Notes: generated from the sequence alone by a model not told the origin. DNA of 64,000 nt from Formosa sp. Hel3_A1_48 (GCF_001735715.1 NZ_CP017259.1:124001-188000), one strand, 5' to 3'; shown: positions 47,394-57,128, counted from the stretch's first letter. Program-made: numbers and translations.

Positions 47394-50300
47394 ATGAAAA
47401 ATCTTTTTATTTACGCTCTTTTTTTAGTGAGTATTTTGGGCTTCTCACAAGCTGAAGCTTCCCACTGGTATTTTGGTGAAGGTGCTGGTCTTATTTTTGA
47501 TTTAAGTACAGATACTGTTTCAGCTACTACTGATGCAGAGAATACAATAAATACAAATGAAGGTTGCTCTTCAATTGCAGATTTTAACGGAAATTTATTA
47601 TTCTACACAGATGGTCGGAATGTTTGGGACAAAAATCATAATATTATGCCTAATGCAAACTACCCAGCAAATGGCCTTTTAGGAGATCCATCGAGTACCT
47701 CATCTGGCTTGATTGTACCAAAACCAGGAAACCCAGACCAATATTATGTCTTTACTGTAGACGAACCTCATCACCAAAATGCTTTTGCCTTTCCGAATCA
47801 GGGACCAGCAGATCAATCTGGCAATTCTCTGCCAAATTACACTTTTTCTGGTGGTGGTAACGCCGGGGCGGTCCCTGAGGCGGACGATGGCTTTAATAAT
47901 GGATTGGCCTATTCTTTAGTTGATTTATCGCTCAATGGCGGAAATGGTGACGTTGTTCCATCAGAAAAAAACATACAACTTATTACATATGATCCCACAG
48001 ATCAAGGACAAGCCAGCTATAAATGTTCTGAAAAAATTACAGCTGTAGAGCATGCTGATGGGGCTTCTTATTGGGTTTTAACTCATTTTATGGATAAGTT
48101 TTATGCTTTTAGGATCGACAATTCAGGTGTAAACACATCCCCTCAAGAAACTCAAATTGCCCCACTTATAAACTACACAGGTTACCGTAGAAATGGAATT
48201 GGATACATGAAAGCATCACCTGACGGAACTAAAATTGCAGTAGCTCACAGACAAAACGGAAACACTGAAGGTCAAACCGCCAACGCTACAGGAAGCGTTT
48301 GGATTTATGATTTTGATAATTCATCAGGAACTTTATCAAATCCTTCAAATTTATTACCTGACTCCGGACCCTATGGTTTGGAATTTTCTCCTGACTCTTC
48401 AAAATTGTATGTTTCTAATGATAGCTCCGTTATTCAATTTGATTTATTTTCACCAAGTCCCTCAAACTCATTGGCATTTATTCATACTAATTCCTTTAAC
48501 CCTTTGCAAAATAGAGTGCCTTTTATTGGAGCTCTTCAGCTTGGCCCTGATGGCAGAATATATATTGCTAATACTGACGATTACAACTCCTTAGATGTGA
48601 TTAATGAACCAAATGAACTTGGTGTTAATAGTGATTATGTGCAAAATGGTTTGGCATTAGCTCCTGGAACATCGGCTGTGATTGGATTACCTCCATTTAT
48701 CCAGTCTTTCTTTTTAGCTTCAATTGTATTTGAAAATTCTTGTGTTGATGACGATATACAATTCAGCGTCAATACGACACAAAATTATGACAGTATAAGT
48801 TGGGATTTTGGGGATGGTTTGGGCGTATCTAACCTTGACAACCCCTCATACACCTACATAAATCTTGGAACCTATACTGTATCAGCTGAAATTACCATTG
48901 GCACTGAAGTCAATACATTTTCTGAAACTATCATCATCACTAGCAATCCCATCGCTAACTTTGTAACAGATATAAATGAGTGTGATGATGATAACGATGG
49001 AATTTTGAGTTTTGATTTTACAGTTCCTCAAGCACAGGTTTTTGGCGCGCAACTACCTACAGACTTTACAGTAAGCTACCACCTTTCTCAAGATGATGCA
49101 GATGCTAATAGCGCTGCACTTTCATTACCTTATCAAAATACCGACTCCACTGAAGAAATTTTTATTCGTATTGAAAATAATGCCAATGCAAACTGTTTTG
49201 ACACGACTTCATTTACCCTGAATGTTTTTGACACGCCCATCGCTAATATAGTAGGTACTGTCGAAGAATGTGATGATTTAGACGATGGGGATGATGCCAA
49301 TGGCCAAAAAGAAATTGATTTAACTGCTTTCGACTCCGATGTTTTGGATACGCAAGACGCTACATTTTTCAGCGTTAGCTATCACCTTACACAAGACGAT
49401 GCAGATTCAAATACAGGAGCATTACCTTCACCCTACTACAATACCACTGCTTTTAGTTATCAAGTTTTTGCACGTATTGAAAATAATTTAAAAACTGATT
49501 GTTACGATACTACAGAATTTACGGTAAATATTTATGCCGCACCAAAGGCCAATCTAGTAAGTGATTTATTTGAGTGTGATGATGATAACGATGGAATTTT
49601 GAGTTTTGATTTTACAGTTTCTCAAGCACAGGTTTTTGGCGCGCAACTACCTACAGACTTTACAGTAAGCTACCACCTTTCTCAAGATGATGCAGATGCT
49701 AATAGCGCTGCACTTTCATTACCTTATCAAAATACCGATTCAACAGAAGAAATTTTTATCAGGATTGAAAATAACAACAACACCAATTGTTACGATACTA
49801 CATCGTTCAATCTAAACGTTTTTGATACCCCAACAGCCAACACGGTAGCTACCGTGGAGCAATGCGACGATTTAGACGATGGGGATGATGCCAATGGCCA
49901 AAAAGAAATTGATTTAACTGCTTTCGACTCCGATGTTTTGGATACACAAGACGCTACACTTTTCAGCGTTAGCTATCACCTTTCTCAAGCTGAAGCAGAT
50001 GCGAATACTGGAGCATTATCTTCGCCCTACTACAATACCACTGCTTTTAGTTATCAAGTTTTTACACGTATTGAAAATAATTTAAAAACTGATTGTTTTG
50101 ATACTACAGAATTTACGGTCAACATTAACCCCATTCCAACGGCGTCAAATACAAATTTAATTCAATGTGATGAAGATGGTGTAAATGATGGGTTGACTGT
50201 ATTTAATTTAGATGAAGCCAATGACGCATTGACCAATGGAGTTCCAAACCGCAGTACAAAGTTTTACCTCACCCCAGTTGATGCTGAAAATTCAACAGCA

Positions 50301-51410
50301 TCCATTGATGCTGCTCCATTTACAAATACCACCAATCCACAGACCATTTACGTTCAAGTCATTGATGACGACACAGAATGCTTTTCTATTGCAGAGTTAT
50401 CGCTTAATGTGAGTTTGACTTCTGGACAAGACGCGAGTTTGTTTACATGCGATGATGACGGAATTGAAGACGGCTTTAAAGCATTTACATTGAGTAATGC
50501 GACATCAAGTATACTCACAGGACTACCAGCAGATTATGCTTTAATATATTACGAAACCTATGAAGATGCTCTAGTCGAACAAAATGCTTTACCAAATATA
50601 TTCACCAACAACGAAGCCTACAACCAAACGATTTACGCACGAATAGAAAACAACAATCAATGTTATGGGATAAACGAACTTGAACTGAGTGTGTTTAATC
50701 TTCCTCAGTTAGATTTTGGTGATCAAACATTTTTCTGTATTGATTCAAACTCAGATCCTGTTGTGATTGACAGTGGAATTATCGGAAATCCATCAGATTA
50801 CACCTATTTATGGTCTAATGGAGAATTAACTAATGAAATAGAAATTAACCAAGGGGGTACTTACACAGTTGTTGTGACCAACGCCAATGGATGCTCACAA
50901 ACAAAAAGCATCACCATAGTGAATTCTAACATAGCAACCATCAATGAAATTGAGGTTAGTGATGTCAGTACCAACAACACCATTACAGTTTTTGCAACTG
51001 GAGAAGGCGATTATGAATATGCATTAGATGATGAACTTGGCCCCTACCAAGATGATAGCATATTTTATAACGTTAGTCCAGGCTTCCACACTGTCTATGT
51101 ACGTGATAAAAATAACTGTGGTATTGCCAATGAAGTTGTTTCAGTAATCGGCTTTCCTAACTTTTTCACGCCCAATAACGATGGTTATAATGACTCGTGG
51201 CATGTATTTGGGATAAACACCCCTAGTCAGTCCAATAGCGAAATTTTTATTTTTGATCGCTACGGCAAATTACTTAAACAGCTTTCTTATGATAGTTTAG
51301 GTTGGGATGGGACCTACAATGGCAACCTTATGCCGACTTCAGACTATTGGTTTTACATTAAATTAAGTGATAATCGTATATTTAGGGGACATTTCACCCT
51401 AAAGCGTTAA
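47394..51410 (+). CDS. Large secreted T9SS type B protein with PKD and repeated beta-sandwich modules
   Basis: A 1338-residue exported protein. Signal peptide about 1-22. Residues 25-440 form a propeller-like region opening HWYFGEGAGLIFDLS, common in flavobacterial T9SS proteins. A PKD domain (about 440-515) contains SWDFGDG and PSYTYINLGTYTV. Several Cys-Asp-rich beta-sandwich repeats of about 95-100 residues follow (about 523-1085), each opening near ECDD and ending in a C(F/Y)DTT strand. The C-terminal 85 residues (FTPNNDGYNDSW, FDRYGKLL, GWDGTYNG, Y/F-rich end) are the type B gliding-motility-associated sorting domain. It is probably a cell-surface adhesin or secreted matrix protein. Confidence 0.92.
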   Translation: MKNLFIYALFLVSILGFSQAEASHWYFGEGAGLIFDLSTDTVSATTDAENTINTNEGCSSIADFNGNLLFYTDGRNVWDKNHNIMPNANYPANGLLGDPSSTSSGLIVPKPGNPDQYYVFTVDEPHHQNAFAFPNQGPADQSGNSLPNYTFSGGGNAGAVPEADDGFNNGLAYSLVDLSLNGGNGDVVPSEKNIQLITYDPTDQGQASYKCSEKITAVEHADGASYWVLTHFMDKFYAFRIDNSGVNTSPQETQIAPLINYTGYRRNGIGYMKASPDGTKIAVAHRQNGNTEGQTANATGSVWIYDFDNSSGTLSNPSNLLPDSGPYGLEFSPDSSKLYVSNDSSVIQFDLFSPSPSNSLAFIHTNSFNPLQNRVPFIGALQLGPDGRIYIANTDDYNSLDVINEPNELGVNSDYVQNGLALAPGTSAVIGLPPFIQSFFLASIVFENSCVDDDIQFSVNTTQNYDSISWDFGDGLGVSNLDNPSYTYINLGTYTVSAEITIGTEVNTFSETIIITSNPIANFVTDINECDDDNDGILSFDFTVPQAQVFGAQLPTDFTVSYHLSQDDADANSAALSLPYQNTDSTEEIFIRIENNANANCFDTTSFTLNVFDTPIANIVGTVEECDDLDDGDDANGQKEIDLTAFDSDVLDTQDATFFSVSYHLTQDDADSNTGALPSPYYNTTAFSYQVFARIENNLKTDCYDTTEFTVNIYAAPKANLVSDLFECDDDNDGILSFDFTVSQAQVFGAQLPTDFTVSYHLSQDDADANSAALSLPYQNTDSTEEIFIRIENNNNTNCYDTTSFNLNVFDTPTANTVATVEQCDDLDDGDDANGQKEIDLTAFDSDVLDTQDATLFSVSYHLSQAEADANTGALSSPYYNTTAFSYQVFTRIENNLKTDCFDTTEFTVNINPIPTASNTNLIQCDEDGVNDGLTVFNLDEANDALTNGVPNRSTKFYLTPVDAENSTASIDAAPFTNTTNPQTIYVQVIDDDTECFSIAELSLNVSLTSGQDASLFTCDDDGIEDGFKAFTLSNATSSILTGLPADYALIYYETYEDALVEQNALPNIFTNNEAYNQTIYARIENNNQCYGINELELSVFNLPQLDFGDQTFFCIDSNSDPVVIDSGIIGNPSDYTYLWSNGELTNEIEINQGGTYTVVVTNANGCSQTKSITIVNSNIATINEIEVSDVSTNNTITVFATGEGDYEYALDDELGPYQDDSIFYNVSPGFHTVYVRDKNNCGIANEVVSVIGFPNFFTPNNDGYNDSWHVFGINTPSQSNSEIFIFDRYGKLLKQLSYDSLGWDGTYNGNLMPTSDYWFYIKLSDNRIFRGHFTLKR
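48978..49525 (+). repeat. Internal duplication, copy 1 (548 bp)
   Basis: This segment recurs 594 bases downstream in the same frame and covers two beta-sandwich modules. Bases 48978-49144 differ from the second copy at one visible site, and 49275-49351 are identical, whereas 49145-49274 differ at many, often silent, positions. Confidence 0.9.
49572..50119 (+). repeat. Internal duplication, copy 2 (548 bp)
   Basis: Second copy of the segment above, exactly 594 bases (198 codons) further on. Homology fades just before both boundaries, where the linker sequences differ. Confidence 0.9.
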
Positions 51411-51413
51411 GTC

Positions 51414-52934
51414 ATGAGTCCAATTAACAGATTATTTTTTTGCTGTTGTCTTATTTTAGCTACAAAAGGATTTGGGCAATCTATAGCCTTGTATGAGCAA
51501 CACAACGGCCGATTTGATTACACAGCTATAGGAAACACTCTTAATATTGTCGAAAACGGCGCTCTTTTGGACTGTTCTATTCTAAGCGGGTCTACTGCTG
51601 AACTCAACTTATCAAGTGGTCAAATTGTGGAGGCCGCATATTTATATTGGGCTGGATCAGGAACTGGAGATTTTGAGGTAAATCTAAATTCAACCCCTAT
51701 TATGCCGGAACGAACGTTTTCCTATGCCTTAGATTCAAACCGAGTCTTTTTTGCTGCATTTACCGATGTTACGGATTTGGTGCAAAATTTTGGAAATGGT
51801 CTGTACTCCTTAAGCGATTTAGAACAAATTGATATTTCTGAAGATTATTGTTCTACAGGAACAAATTTTGCAGGATGGGCAATTGTCATCATTTATCAAG
51901 ACGATAGCTTACCACTAAATCAAATAAATGTATATGATGGTTTGGAAGCTGTTCCAGAAGCCATTACTATTGAATTGAACAATCTAAATGTAATGGATGT
52001 AGTGGGTGCCAAAATTGGTTTTATCGCTTGGGAAGGCGACTCAAGCTTGGCGGTCAATGAATCTTTACGAATGAATGGTTTTTTATTGAGTAATCCTCCT
52101 TTGAATCCTGAGACAAACGCATTCAATGGAACCAATAGTTTCACAGGGGGAACAGATTTGTACAATATGGATATAGATTTCTATCCCATTGAAAATACCA
52201 TAAACGTTGGGGACAGCTCTGCAAGCATTGAGTTGACTTCGGGTCAAGATTTGGTGATGGTCAACAGTATTGTTACAGTTCTCAACAGTCAGTTGCCTGA
52301 TGCCAGCATTCAACTGACGGAAACTGCAGAAACTAGTTGTTTTTCAAGAATTATTGAATTGGAATACACAATCTCTAACTTCAATGCTACTGACGATCTT
52401 CCATTGGGAACGCCCATCGCTTTTTATGTAGAAAATAATCTCGTAGGCCAAGCACAAACTGAAGCGGAAATTCCTGTAGGAACTTCGATTACATCAGTTA
52501 TAGAAATTGAAATCGATCCTAATTTTCCAGACCAATTTCAAATCATTGCAGTTGTTGATGATACAGGGGATGGAACAGGAATTATTTCTGAGATTATAGA
52601 AAACAACAACAGTGCTTTTAGTGCTGTAGATTTATCAAACGATGGCTGCCCTATTATTATCCCACAGGGGTTTTCGCCCAATGGCGATGGATTTAATGAT
52701 TGGTTCAATATTCAAGGGCTTTACGATGTATTCATGAATCACCAATTGTTGATTTATAACCGTTATGGAAGCTTGGTTTTTGAGGGCAATAATGATTTGA
52801 AATGGGATGGCACTTCTAATCGTGGGCTGAATTCGAGTTCAAAAAAATTAGCGGTTGGAACCTATTTTTACATACTGCATTTAAATGAAGAAGGCTATGG
52901 ATCAGAAACAGGATGGGTCTATTTAAATTATTGA
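51414..52934 (+). CDS. Secreted T9SS type B protein with CARDB-like domain
   Basis: A 506-residue exported protein starting four bases after the previous stop. The signal peptide (about 1-22) ends TKGFGQS. A beta-rich N-terminal domain follows (about 25-290). A CARDB/DUF11-like Ig-fold module (about 295-415) contains ELEYTISNFNATD and IIENNNSAFSA. The C-terminal type B sorting domain contains PQGFSPNGDGFNDWF, YNRYGSLVFEG and KWDGTSNRG. Co-transcribed with the larger protein, so both may be displayed together on the cell surface. Confidence 0.9.
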   Translation: MSPINRLFFCCCLILATKGFGQSIALYEQHNGRFDYTAIGNTLNIVENGALLDCSILSGSTAELNLSSGQIVEAAYLYWAGSGTGDFEVNLNSTPIMPERTFSYALDSNRVFFAAFTDVTDLVQNFGNGLYSLSDLEQIDISEDYCSTGTNFAGWAIVIIYQDDSLPLNQINVYDGLEAVPEAITIELNNLNVMDVVGAKIGFIAWEGDSSLAVNESLRMNGFLLSNPPLNPETNAFNGTNSFTGGTDLYNMDIDFYPIENTINVGDSSASIELTSGQDLVMVNSIVTVLNSQLPDASIQLTETAETSCFSRIIELEYTISNFNATDDLPLGTPIAFYVENNLVGQAQTEAEIPVGTSITSVIEIEIDPNFPDQFQIIAVVDDTGDGTGIISEIIENNNSAFSAVDLSNDGCPIIIPQGFSPNGDGFNDWFNIQGLYDVFMNHQLLIYNRYGSLVFEGNNDLKWDGTSNRGLNSSSKKLAVGTYFYILHLNEEGYGSETGWVYLNY

Positions 52935-52961
52935 TTTGTTGCTGGGTATGGAAAAAGAATT

Positions 52962-52980
52962 CTATTGCACGTTGCAGTAG
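52962..52980 (+). promoter_or_regulatory. Operator-like palindrome over the uvrB -33 element
   Basis: CTATTGCACGTTGCAGTAG is a near-perfect inverted repeat: 8-base arms with one mismatch around a 3-base centre. It covers the TTG of the uvrB promoter, a position suited to a repressor. The cognate protein is unknown. Confidence 0.45.
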
Positions 52981-53002
52981 AGCACAGATTGCCTTAATTT
53001 TG
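52972..53002 (+). promoter_or_regulatory. uvrB promoter giving a near-leaderless transcript
   Basis: TTG (52972-52974), a 20-base spacer and TAATTTTG (52995-53002) fit the Bacteroidota consensus. The -7 box ends only four bases before the uvrB ATG, so transcription should begin at or next to the start codon. Confidence 0.7.
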
Positions 53003-53006
53003 CAAC

Positions 53007-55013
53007 ATGCGTTTTAAACTTACATCAGATTTTAAACCTACTGGTGATCAACCACTAGCAATTGAAGAATTGGTGTGTGGTATTGAATCTAAGGAAAAGT
53101 TTCAAACTTTATTGGGTGTAACAGGATCTGGGAAAACATTTACCGTAGCGAATGTAATTCAAAACGTGCAACGCCCCACCCTTGTATTAGCACACAACAA
53201 AACTTTGGCTGCACAACTTTATTCGGAATTCAAACAATTTTTTCCAGAAAATGCAGTAGAGTATTTTGTATCGTATTACGATTACTATCAACCTGAGGCC
53301 TATATTCCTGTAACTGGAACGTATATAGAAAAAGATTTATCCATTAATGAGGAAATTGAGAAGCTAAGACTAAGCACAACTTCTTCTCTCCTCTCTGGGC
53401 GTCGCGATGTCATTGTCGTGGCCTCTGTATCATGCTTATACGGAATTGGAAATCCGGTGGAATTTCAAAAAAATGTGATTTCGCTCAAGACCAATCAAAT
53501 CATCTCACGAACAGCATTGTTACACAAGCTAGTACAGAGTTTATATGCACGAACAGAAGCTGAATTTAACCATGGGAACTTCAGAATCAAAGGGGATACA
53601 GTCGATATTTTTCCCAGTTATGCCGACCATGGTTTTCGTATTCATTTTTTCGGCGATGAAATTGAGGCTATTGAGGCTTTTAATATTAATGATAATTCAG
53701 TAATTGAAGTCTATGAAAATGTAAACATATATCCAGCGAATATGTTTGTCACCTCCCCTGATATCTTACAGAATGCCATTAAAGACATTCAAGATGACTT
53801 GGTAAAACAGCACGATTACTTTAAAGAGATTGGCAAACATCTGGAGGCTAAACGCCTTAAGGAACGAACAGAATTTGACTTAGAAATGATTCGTGAATTG
53901 GGCTACTGTTCGGGAATTGAAAACTATTCACGCTACCTCGATGGACGAGCACCAGGCACACGACCATTTTGTTTGTTGGATTATTTCCCTGAAGACTATT
54001 TGATGGTAGTCGATGAAAGCCACGTGACCATTTCGCAAGTCCATGCCATGTATGGTGGCGATCGGAGTCGAAAAGAAAATTTGGTGGAATATGGGTTCCG
54101 ACTTCCTGCAGCGATGGACAACCGCCCACTTAAATTTGAAGAATTTGAATCATTGCAAAATCAAGTACTTTATGTCAGTGCAACACCTGCCGATTATGAA
54201 CTCACCAAAACCGATGGTGTATATGTCGAGCAAGTCATTCGTCCTACAGGGCTTTTGGATCCAATCATTGAAGTCCGCCCAAGTTTAAATCAAATTGATG
54301 ATTTGATTGAAGAAATTCAGCAACGCGTAGAAAAAGACGAACGTACTTTGGTGACGACACTCACCAAACGTATGGCGGAGGAGTTGACAAAATATTTGAC
54401 GCGTATCCAAGTGCGTTGCCGCTACATCCATAGCGATGTAGACACTTTGGAACGTGTAGAAATCATGCAAGATTTACGCAAAGGATTATTTGATGTTTTG
54501 GTGGGTGTTAACCTGTTACGTGAAGGATTAGATTTGCCTGAAGTGTCTTTGGTGGCGATTTTGGATGCCGATAAAGAGGGGTTTTTACGTTCCAACCGAT
54601 CGTTGACGCAAACGGTAGGCCGTGCCGCACGAAACCTTAACGGAAAAGCCATCATGTATGCCGATAAAGTCACAAAAAGCATGCAACTCACCATAGACCA
54701 AACCACCTACCGTCGTGAAAAACAAATCGCCTACAACACTGCGCATAATGTGACGCCTAAAGCCCTCAAGAAAAGTTTGGACAATGCCCTCACCAAAAAC
54801 TCTGTAAGCAGCTATTATTACGAACAAGAGGCCCTAAAAGCCGCTGAACCTGAAAGCGATTATCTCTCTAAACCCGAATTAGAACAAAAAGTACGTGACA
54901 CCCGAAAACTCATGGAGTCCGCCGCTAAAGAACTGGATTTCATGATGGCTGCTCAGTTTAGAGACCAAATCACAAACTATCAAAAGAAATTAGAAAAACT
55001 GAAGGGTGCTTAA
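53007..55013 (+). CDS. uvrB: Excinuclease ABC subunit B
   Basis: A 668-residue helicase-like damage-verification subunit of nucleotide excision repair. Walker A is GVTGSGKTFT, the beta-hairpin is YYDYYQPEAYIP, and DESHVTI is motif II. RPTGLLDPIIEVRP and QTVGRAARN belong to the helicase C domain. A UVR motif (about 625-665) that binds UvrC ends the protein. Full length for the family. It has its own promoter with an operator-like palindrome, and a strong hairpin lies between it and the convergent sucC. Confidence 0.98.
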   Translation: MRFKLTSDFKPTGDQPLAIEELVCGIESKEKFQTLLGVTGSGKTFTVANVIQNVQRPTLVLAHNKTLAAQLYSEFKQFFPENAVEYFVSYYDYYQPEAYIPVTGTYIEKDLSINEEIEKLRLSTTSSLLSGRRDVIVVASVSCLYGIGNPVEFQKNVISLKTNQIISRTALLHKLVQSLYARTEAEFNHGNFRIKGDTVDIFPSYADHGFRIHFFGDEIEAIEAFNINDNSVIEVYENVNIYPANMFVTSPDILQNAIKDIQDDLVKQHDYFKEIGKHLEAKRLKERTEFDLEMIRELGYCSGIENYSRYLDGRAPGTRPFCLLDYFPEDYLMVVDESHVTISQVHAMYGGDRSRKENLVEYGFRLPAAMDNRPLKFEEFESLQNQVLYVSATPADYELTKTDGVYVEQVIRPTGLLDPIIEVRPSLNQIDDLIEEIQQRVEKDERTLVTTLTKRMAEELTKYLTRIQVRCRYIHSDVDTLERVEIMQDLRKGLFDVLVGVNLLREGLDLPEVSLVAILDADKEGFLRSNRSLTQTVGRAARNLNGKAIMYADKVTKSMQLTIDQTTYRREKQIAYNTAHNVTPKALKKSLDNALTKNSVSSYYYEQEALKAAEPESDYLSKPELEQKVRDTRKLMESAAKELDFMMAAQFRDQITNYQKKLEKLKGA

Positions 55014-55040
55014 GCTGAAAATAAAACTCTATCAAATAAA

Positions 55041-55068
55041 ATAATCCAGCGACTAGACGCTGGATTAT
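55041..55068. terminator. Bidirectional hairpin terminator between uvrB and sucC
   Basis: An 11-bp perfect stem (ATAATCCAGCG and its complement) with a 6-base loop lies between the two convergent stops, flanked by A-rich sequence on one side and T-rich on the other. It can end transcription from both directions. Confidence 0.8.
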
Positions 55069-55087
55069 ACATTTTAAATCTTATCAA

Positions 55088-56281
55088 TTAGGCCAATACT
55101 GCTTGTACTTTATCTGCAGCTTCCTGGAATTCTACCGCACTTTGGACGTCTAAACCAGAATTGTCAATCAATGCTTTGGCAATATCGGCATTGGTCCCTT
55201 GTAAACGTACAATAATCGGAACGTTAATGGCGTCACCCATATTTTTATAGGCGTCAACAACGCCTTGTGCTACTCTATCGCAACGGACAATTCCACCAAA
55301 TATATTGATCAAAATAGCTTTGACACTAGGGTCTTTTAAAATAATTCTGAACGCCGCCTCTACACGTGCTGCATCGGCTGTACCGCCAACATCAAGGAAG
55401 TTAGCAGGATCACCACCCGCTTGTTTAATCAAATCCATAGTAGCCATCGCTAGTCCAGCACCATTCACCATGCATCCTACGTTTCCATCAAGATCTACAT
55501 AATTCAATCCGAGTGCACCAGCTTCAACTTCAATGGGGTTTTCTTCGCGAGTATCACGTAATTCTAGATAGTCTTTGTGTCTAAACATGGCATTATCGTC
55601 GATGGTGACTTTAGCATCAACCGCCATGATTTTTTCATCTGAGGTTTTAAGTACAGGATTGATTTCAAACAATGAGGCATCCGATTGAATGTAAGCCGTA
55701 TACAGTGCGGATACAAATTTAGTCATGTCTTTAAAGGCAGCACCTGATAATCCTAAATTAAAGGCCACTCGACGTGCTTGAAAAGGCAAAAGTCCTGTAG
55801 CTGGATCAACTTCTTCAGTAAAGATAAGATGTGGGGTTTCTTCAGCTACAGTTTCGATGTCCATACCGCCTTCTGTGGAATACATAATCATGTTGCGGCC
55901 TGTGGCTCTATTGAGCAAAACGGACATATAAAATTCGTCGGTTTCTGTAGGGCCAGGATAGTATACATCTTCGGCTACTAAAACTTGGTGTACGGTCTTC
56001 CCCTCGGCAGAGGTTTGTGGAGTGACTAATTGCATTCCTAAAATCTGATTGGCAATGGACTGTACTTCATCCAAGTTTTTGGCGAGTTTTACACCACCGC
56101 CTTTACCACGACCACCTGCATGGACTTGAGCTTTAATGACGTGCCAGCCCGTACCCGTTTCTTCAGTTAATTTTTTTGCTGCAGCTACTGCTTCTTCAGG
56201 CGTTGTCGCTACTGTACCACGTTGGATTTTTACACCAAATGAGTTAAGAATATTTTTTCCTTGGTATTCGTGTAGATTCAT
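55088..56281 (-). CDS. sucC: Succinyl-CoA ligase, beta subunit
   Basis: A 397-residue ATP-grasp subunit that, with SucD, interconverts succinyl-CoA and succinate with nucleotide in the TCA cycle. N-terminal [35 protein letters not shown] and the C-terminal Rossmann-like [13 protein letters not shown] are all canonical. SucD is not adjacent on this window. It has its own promoter with a palindromic element in the leader. Confidence 0.98.
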   Translation of the reverse strand: MNLHEYQGKNILNSFGVKIQRGTVATTPEEAVAAAKKLTEETGTGWHVIKAQVHAGGRGKGGGVKLAKNLDEVQSIANQILGMQLVTPQTSAEGKTVHQVLVAEDVYYPGPTETDEFYMSVLLNRATGRNMIMYSTEGGMDIETVAEETPHLIFTEEVDPATGLLPFQARRVAFNLGLSGAAFKDMTKFVSALYTAYIQSDASLFEINPVLKTSDEKIMAVDAKVTIDDNAMFRHKDYLELRDTREENPIEVEAGALGLNYVDLDGNVGCMVNGAGLAMATMDLIKQAGGDPANFLDVGGTADAARVEAAFRIILKDPSVKAILINIFGGIVRCDRVAQGVVDAYKNMGDAINVPIIVRLQGTNADIAKALIDNSGLDVQSAVEFQEAADKVQAVLA

Positions 56282-56311
56282 CTTATAAATGCGTTTGTTT
56301 TTTGATCATAA

Positions 56312-56328
56312 TCTGTGATAATCACAGA
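56312..56328. promoter_or_regulatory. Perfect palindrome in the sucC leader
   Basis: TCTGTGAT-A-ATCACAGA is a 17-base perfect palindrome between the sucC -7 box and the start codon. It could bind a dimeric regulator as a roadblock or fold in the RNA. It shares TGTGA/TCACA with CRP sites, but the spacing (3 instead of 6) is wrong for CRP. Confidence 0.45.
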
Positions 56329-56340
56329 AATTTTGAGCCA

Positions 56341-56371
56341 CAAAAGTAAATAACCTAATGCGGTTTACCAA
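56341..56371 (-). promoter_or_regulatory. sucC promoter
   Basis: On the minus strand TTG (56369-56371), a 20-base spacer and TACTTTTG (56341-56348) match the Bacteroidota consensus. The leader should be about 50 bases. Confidence 0.7.
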
Positions 56372-56408
56372 TATTTTTTAATGCTGTTTTTCAACAACTT
56401 ATCCTAAA

Positions 56409-57074
56409 CTAAAATTCTTGGTTTTTTAGACCCTTAATGACTGAAAAAGCCTTATCAATCAAGTGATCTTCAACGAGAATGGTAAACTCGTTTGTGGTTG
56501 ATAGTACTTCATATAAAGTTACATTTTCCCAAGCCAGGCGCTTAAATATTTGGTAATATAAGCCCACAATTTTTGAATTCCCTTTAGGTAAATTAATACT
56601 TATGGCCGACAATTGGTCTTGGGTCGCAATTTGGGTTTCATGTTCAAAAATTGATTCAATGGTATTTTTTTTGGTACTAGAGACAATAATATTGCTCTCG
56701 TGTATGCCACGAGTAAACGCATAAAACACTTGACGGTCGGCGTCAATTTCAGCCAAAACTTTTGAGTGGTTATGAATAAGTGTTTTTGAATTGTAAAAAG
56801 TAAAATCAGTGAGGTTGGACCGCACAGTGATGTCACCCAAATCTTTAAAAATCTGCTTCAACTTAAGCTCATTTTTTTTAGATGTCGGGGGGGTGTACCG
56901 CCTAAGTGCCATCATAATGGCTCCGTCCTTGACGGGTTTGCGTAAGAGGTCAGAGATCGGTTGATTTAAGTCTTTAGCAAGGGCCGAATAATTAATAATG
57001 TCACGTGAAAGTGCTTCCTCTAAAAAGGGACGAGCCACCAAAAGTTCCTGGACACAAGAGGCAATAGTTTTCAA
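56409..57074 (-). CDS. ACT-domain protein next to lysA, possible regulator
   Basis: A 221-residue protein. Residues 1-60 look like a small helical DNA- or protein-binding domain (FLEEALSRDIINYSALAKDL, then GAIMMALRRY), similar to archaeal regulators of amino-acid metabolism as I remember them. Residues 150-218 read as an ACT domain like that of aspartate kinases: LSAISINLPKG, VGLYYQIFKRLAWENVTLYEVLST, EFTILVEDHLIDKAFSVI. No kinase domain is present. The start is TTG. Being divergent from lysA across 107 bases, it may sense lysine or a related amino acid (inference). Confidence 0.75.
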   Translation of the reverse strand: MKTIASCVQELLVARPFLEEALSRDIINYSALAKDLNQPISDLLRKPVKDGAIMMALRRYTPPTSKKNELKLKQIFKDLGDITVRSNLTDFTFYNSKTLIHNHSKVLAEIDADRQVFYAFTRGIHESNIIVSSTKKNTIESIFEHETQIATQDQLSAISINLPKGNSKIVGLYYQIFKRLAWENVTLYEVLSTTNEFTILVEDHLIDKAFSVIKGLKNQEF

Positions 57075-57099
57075 TTTGTTTATTATTTAACAATTTGTG

Positions 57100-57107
57100 C
57101 AAAAATA
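57100..57107 (-). promoter_or_regulatory. Candidate promoter of the ACT-domain gene, -7 box
   Basis: TATTTTTG on the minus strand, 25 bases before the TTG start and back to back with the lysA promoter. The -33 element is weak (ATG for TTG). Confidence 0.45.
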
Positions 57108-57128
57108 GTAATAATATTAATATTTTCA

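Noticed and set aside
56312-56328. CRP binding site in the sucC leader
   Set aside because: TGTGA and TCACA are present, but only three bases separate them where CRP requires six; kept as an unassigned palindrome.
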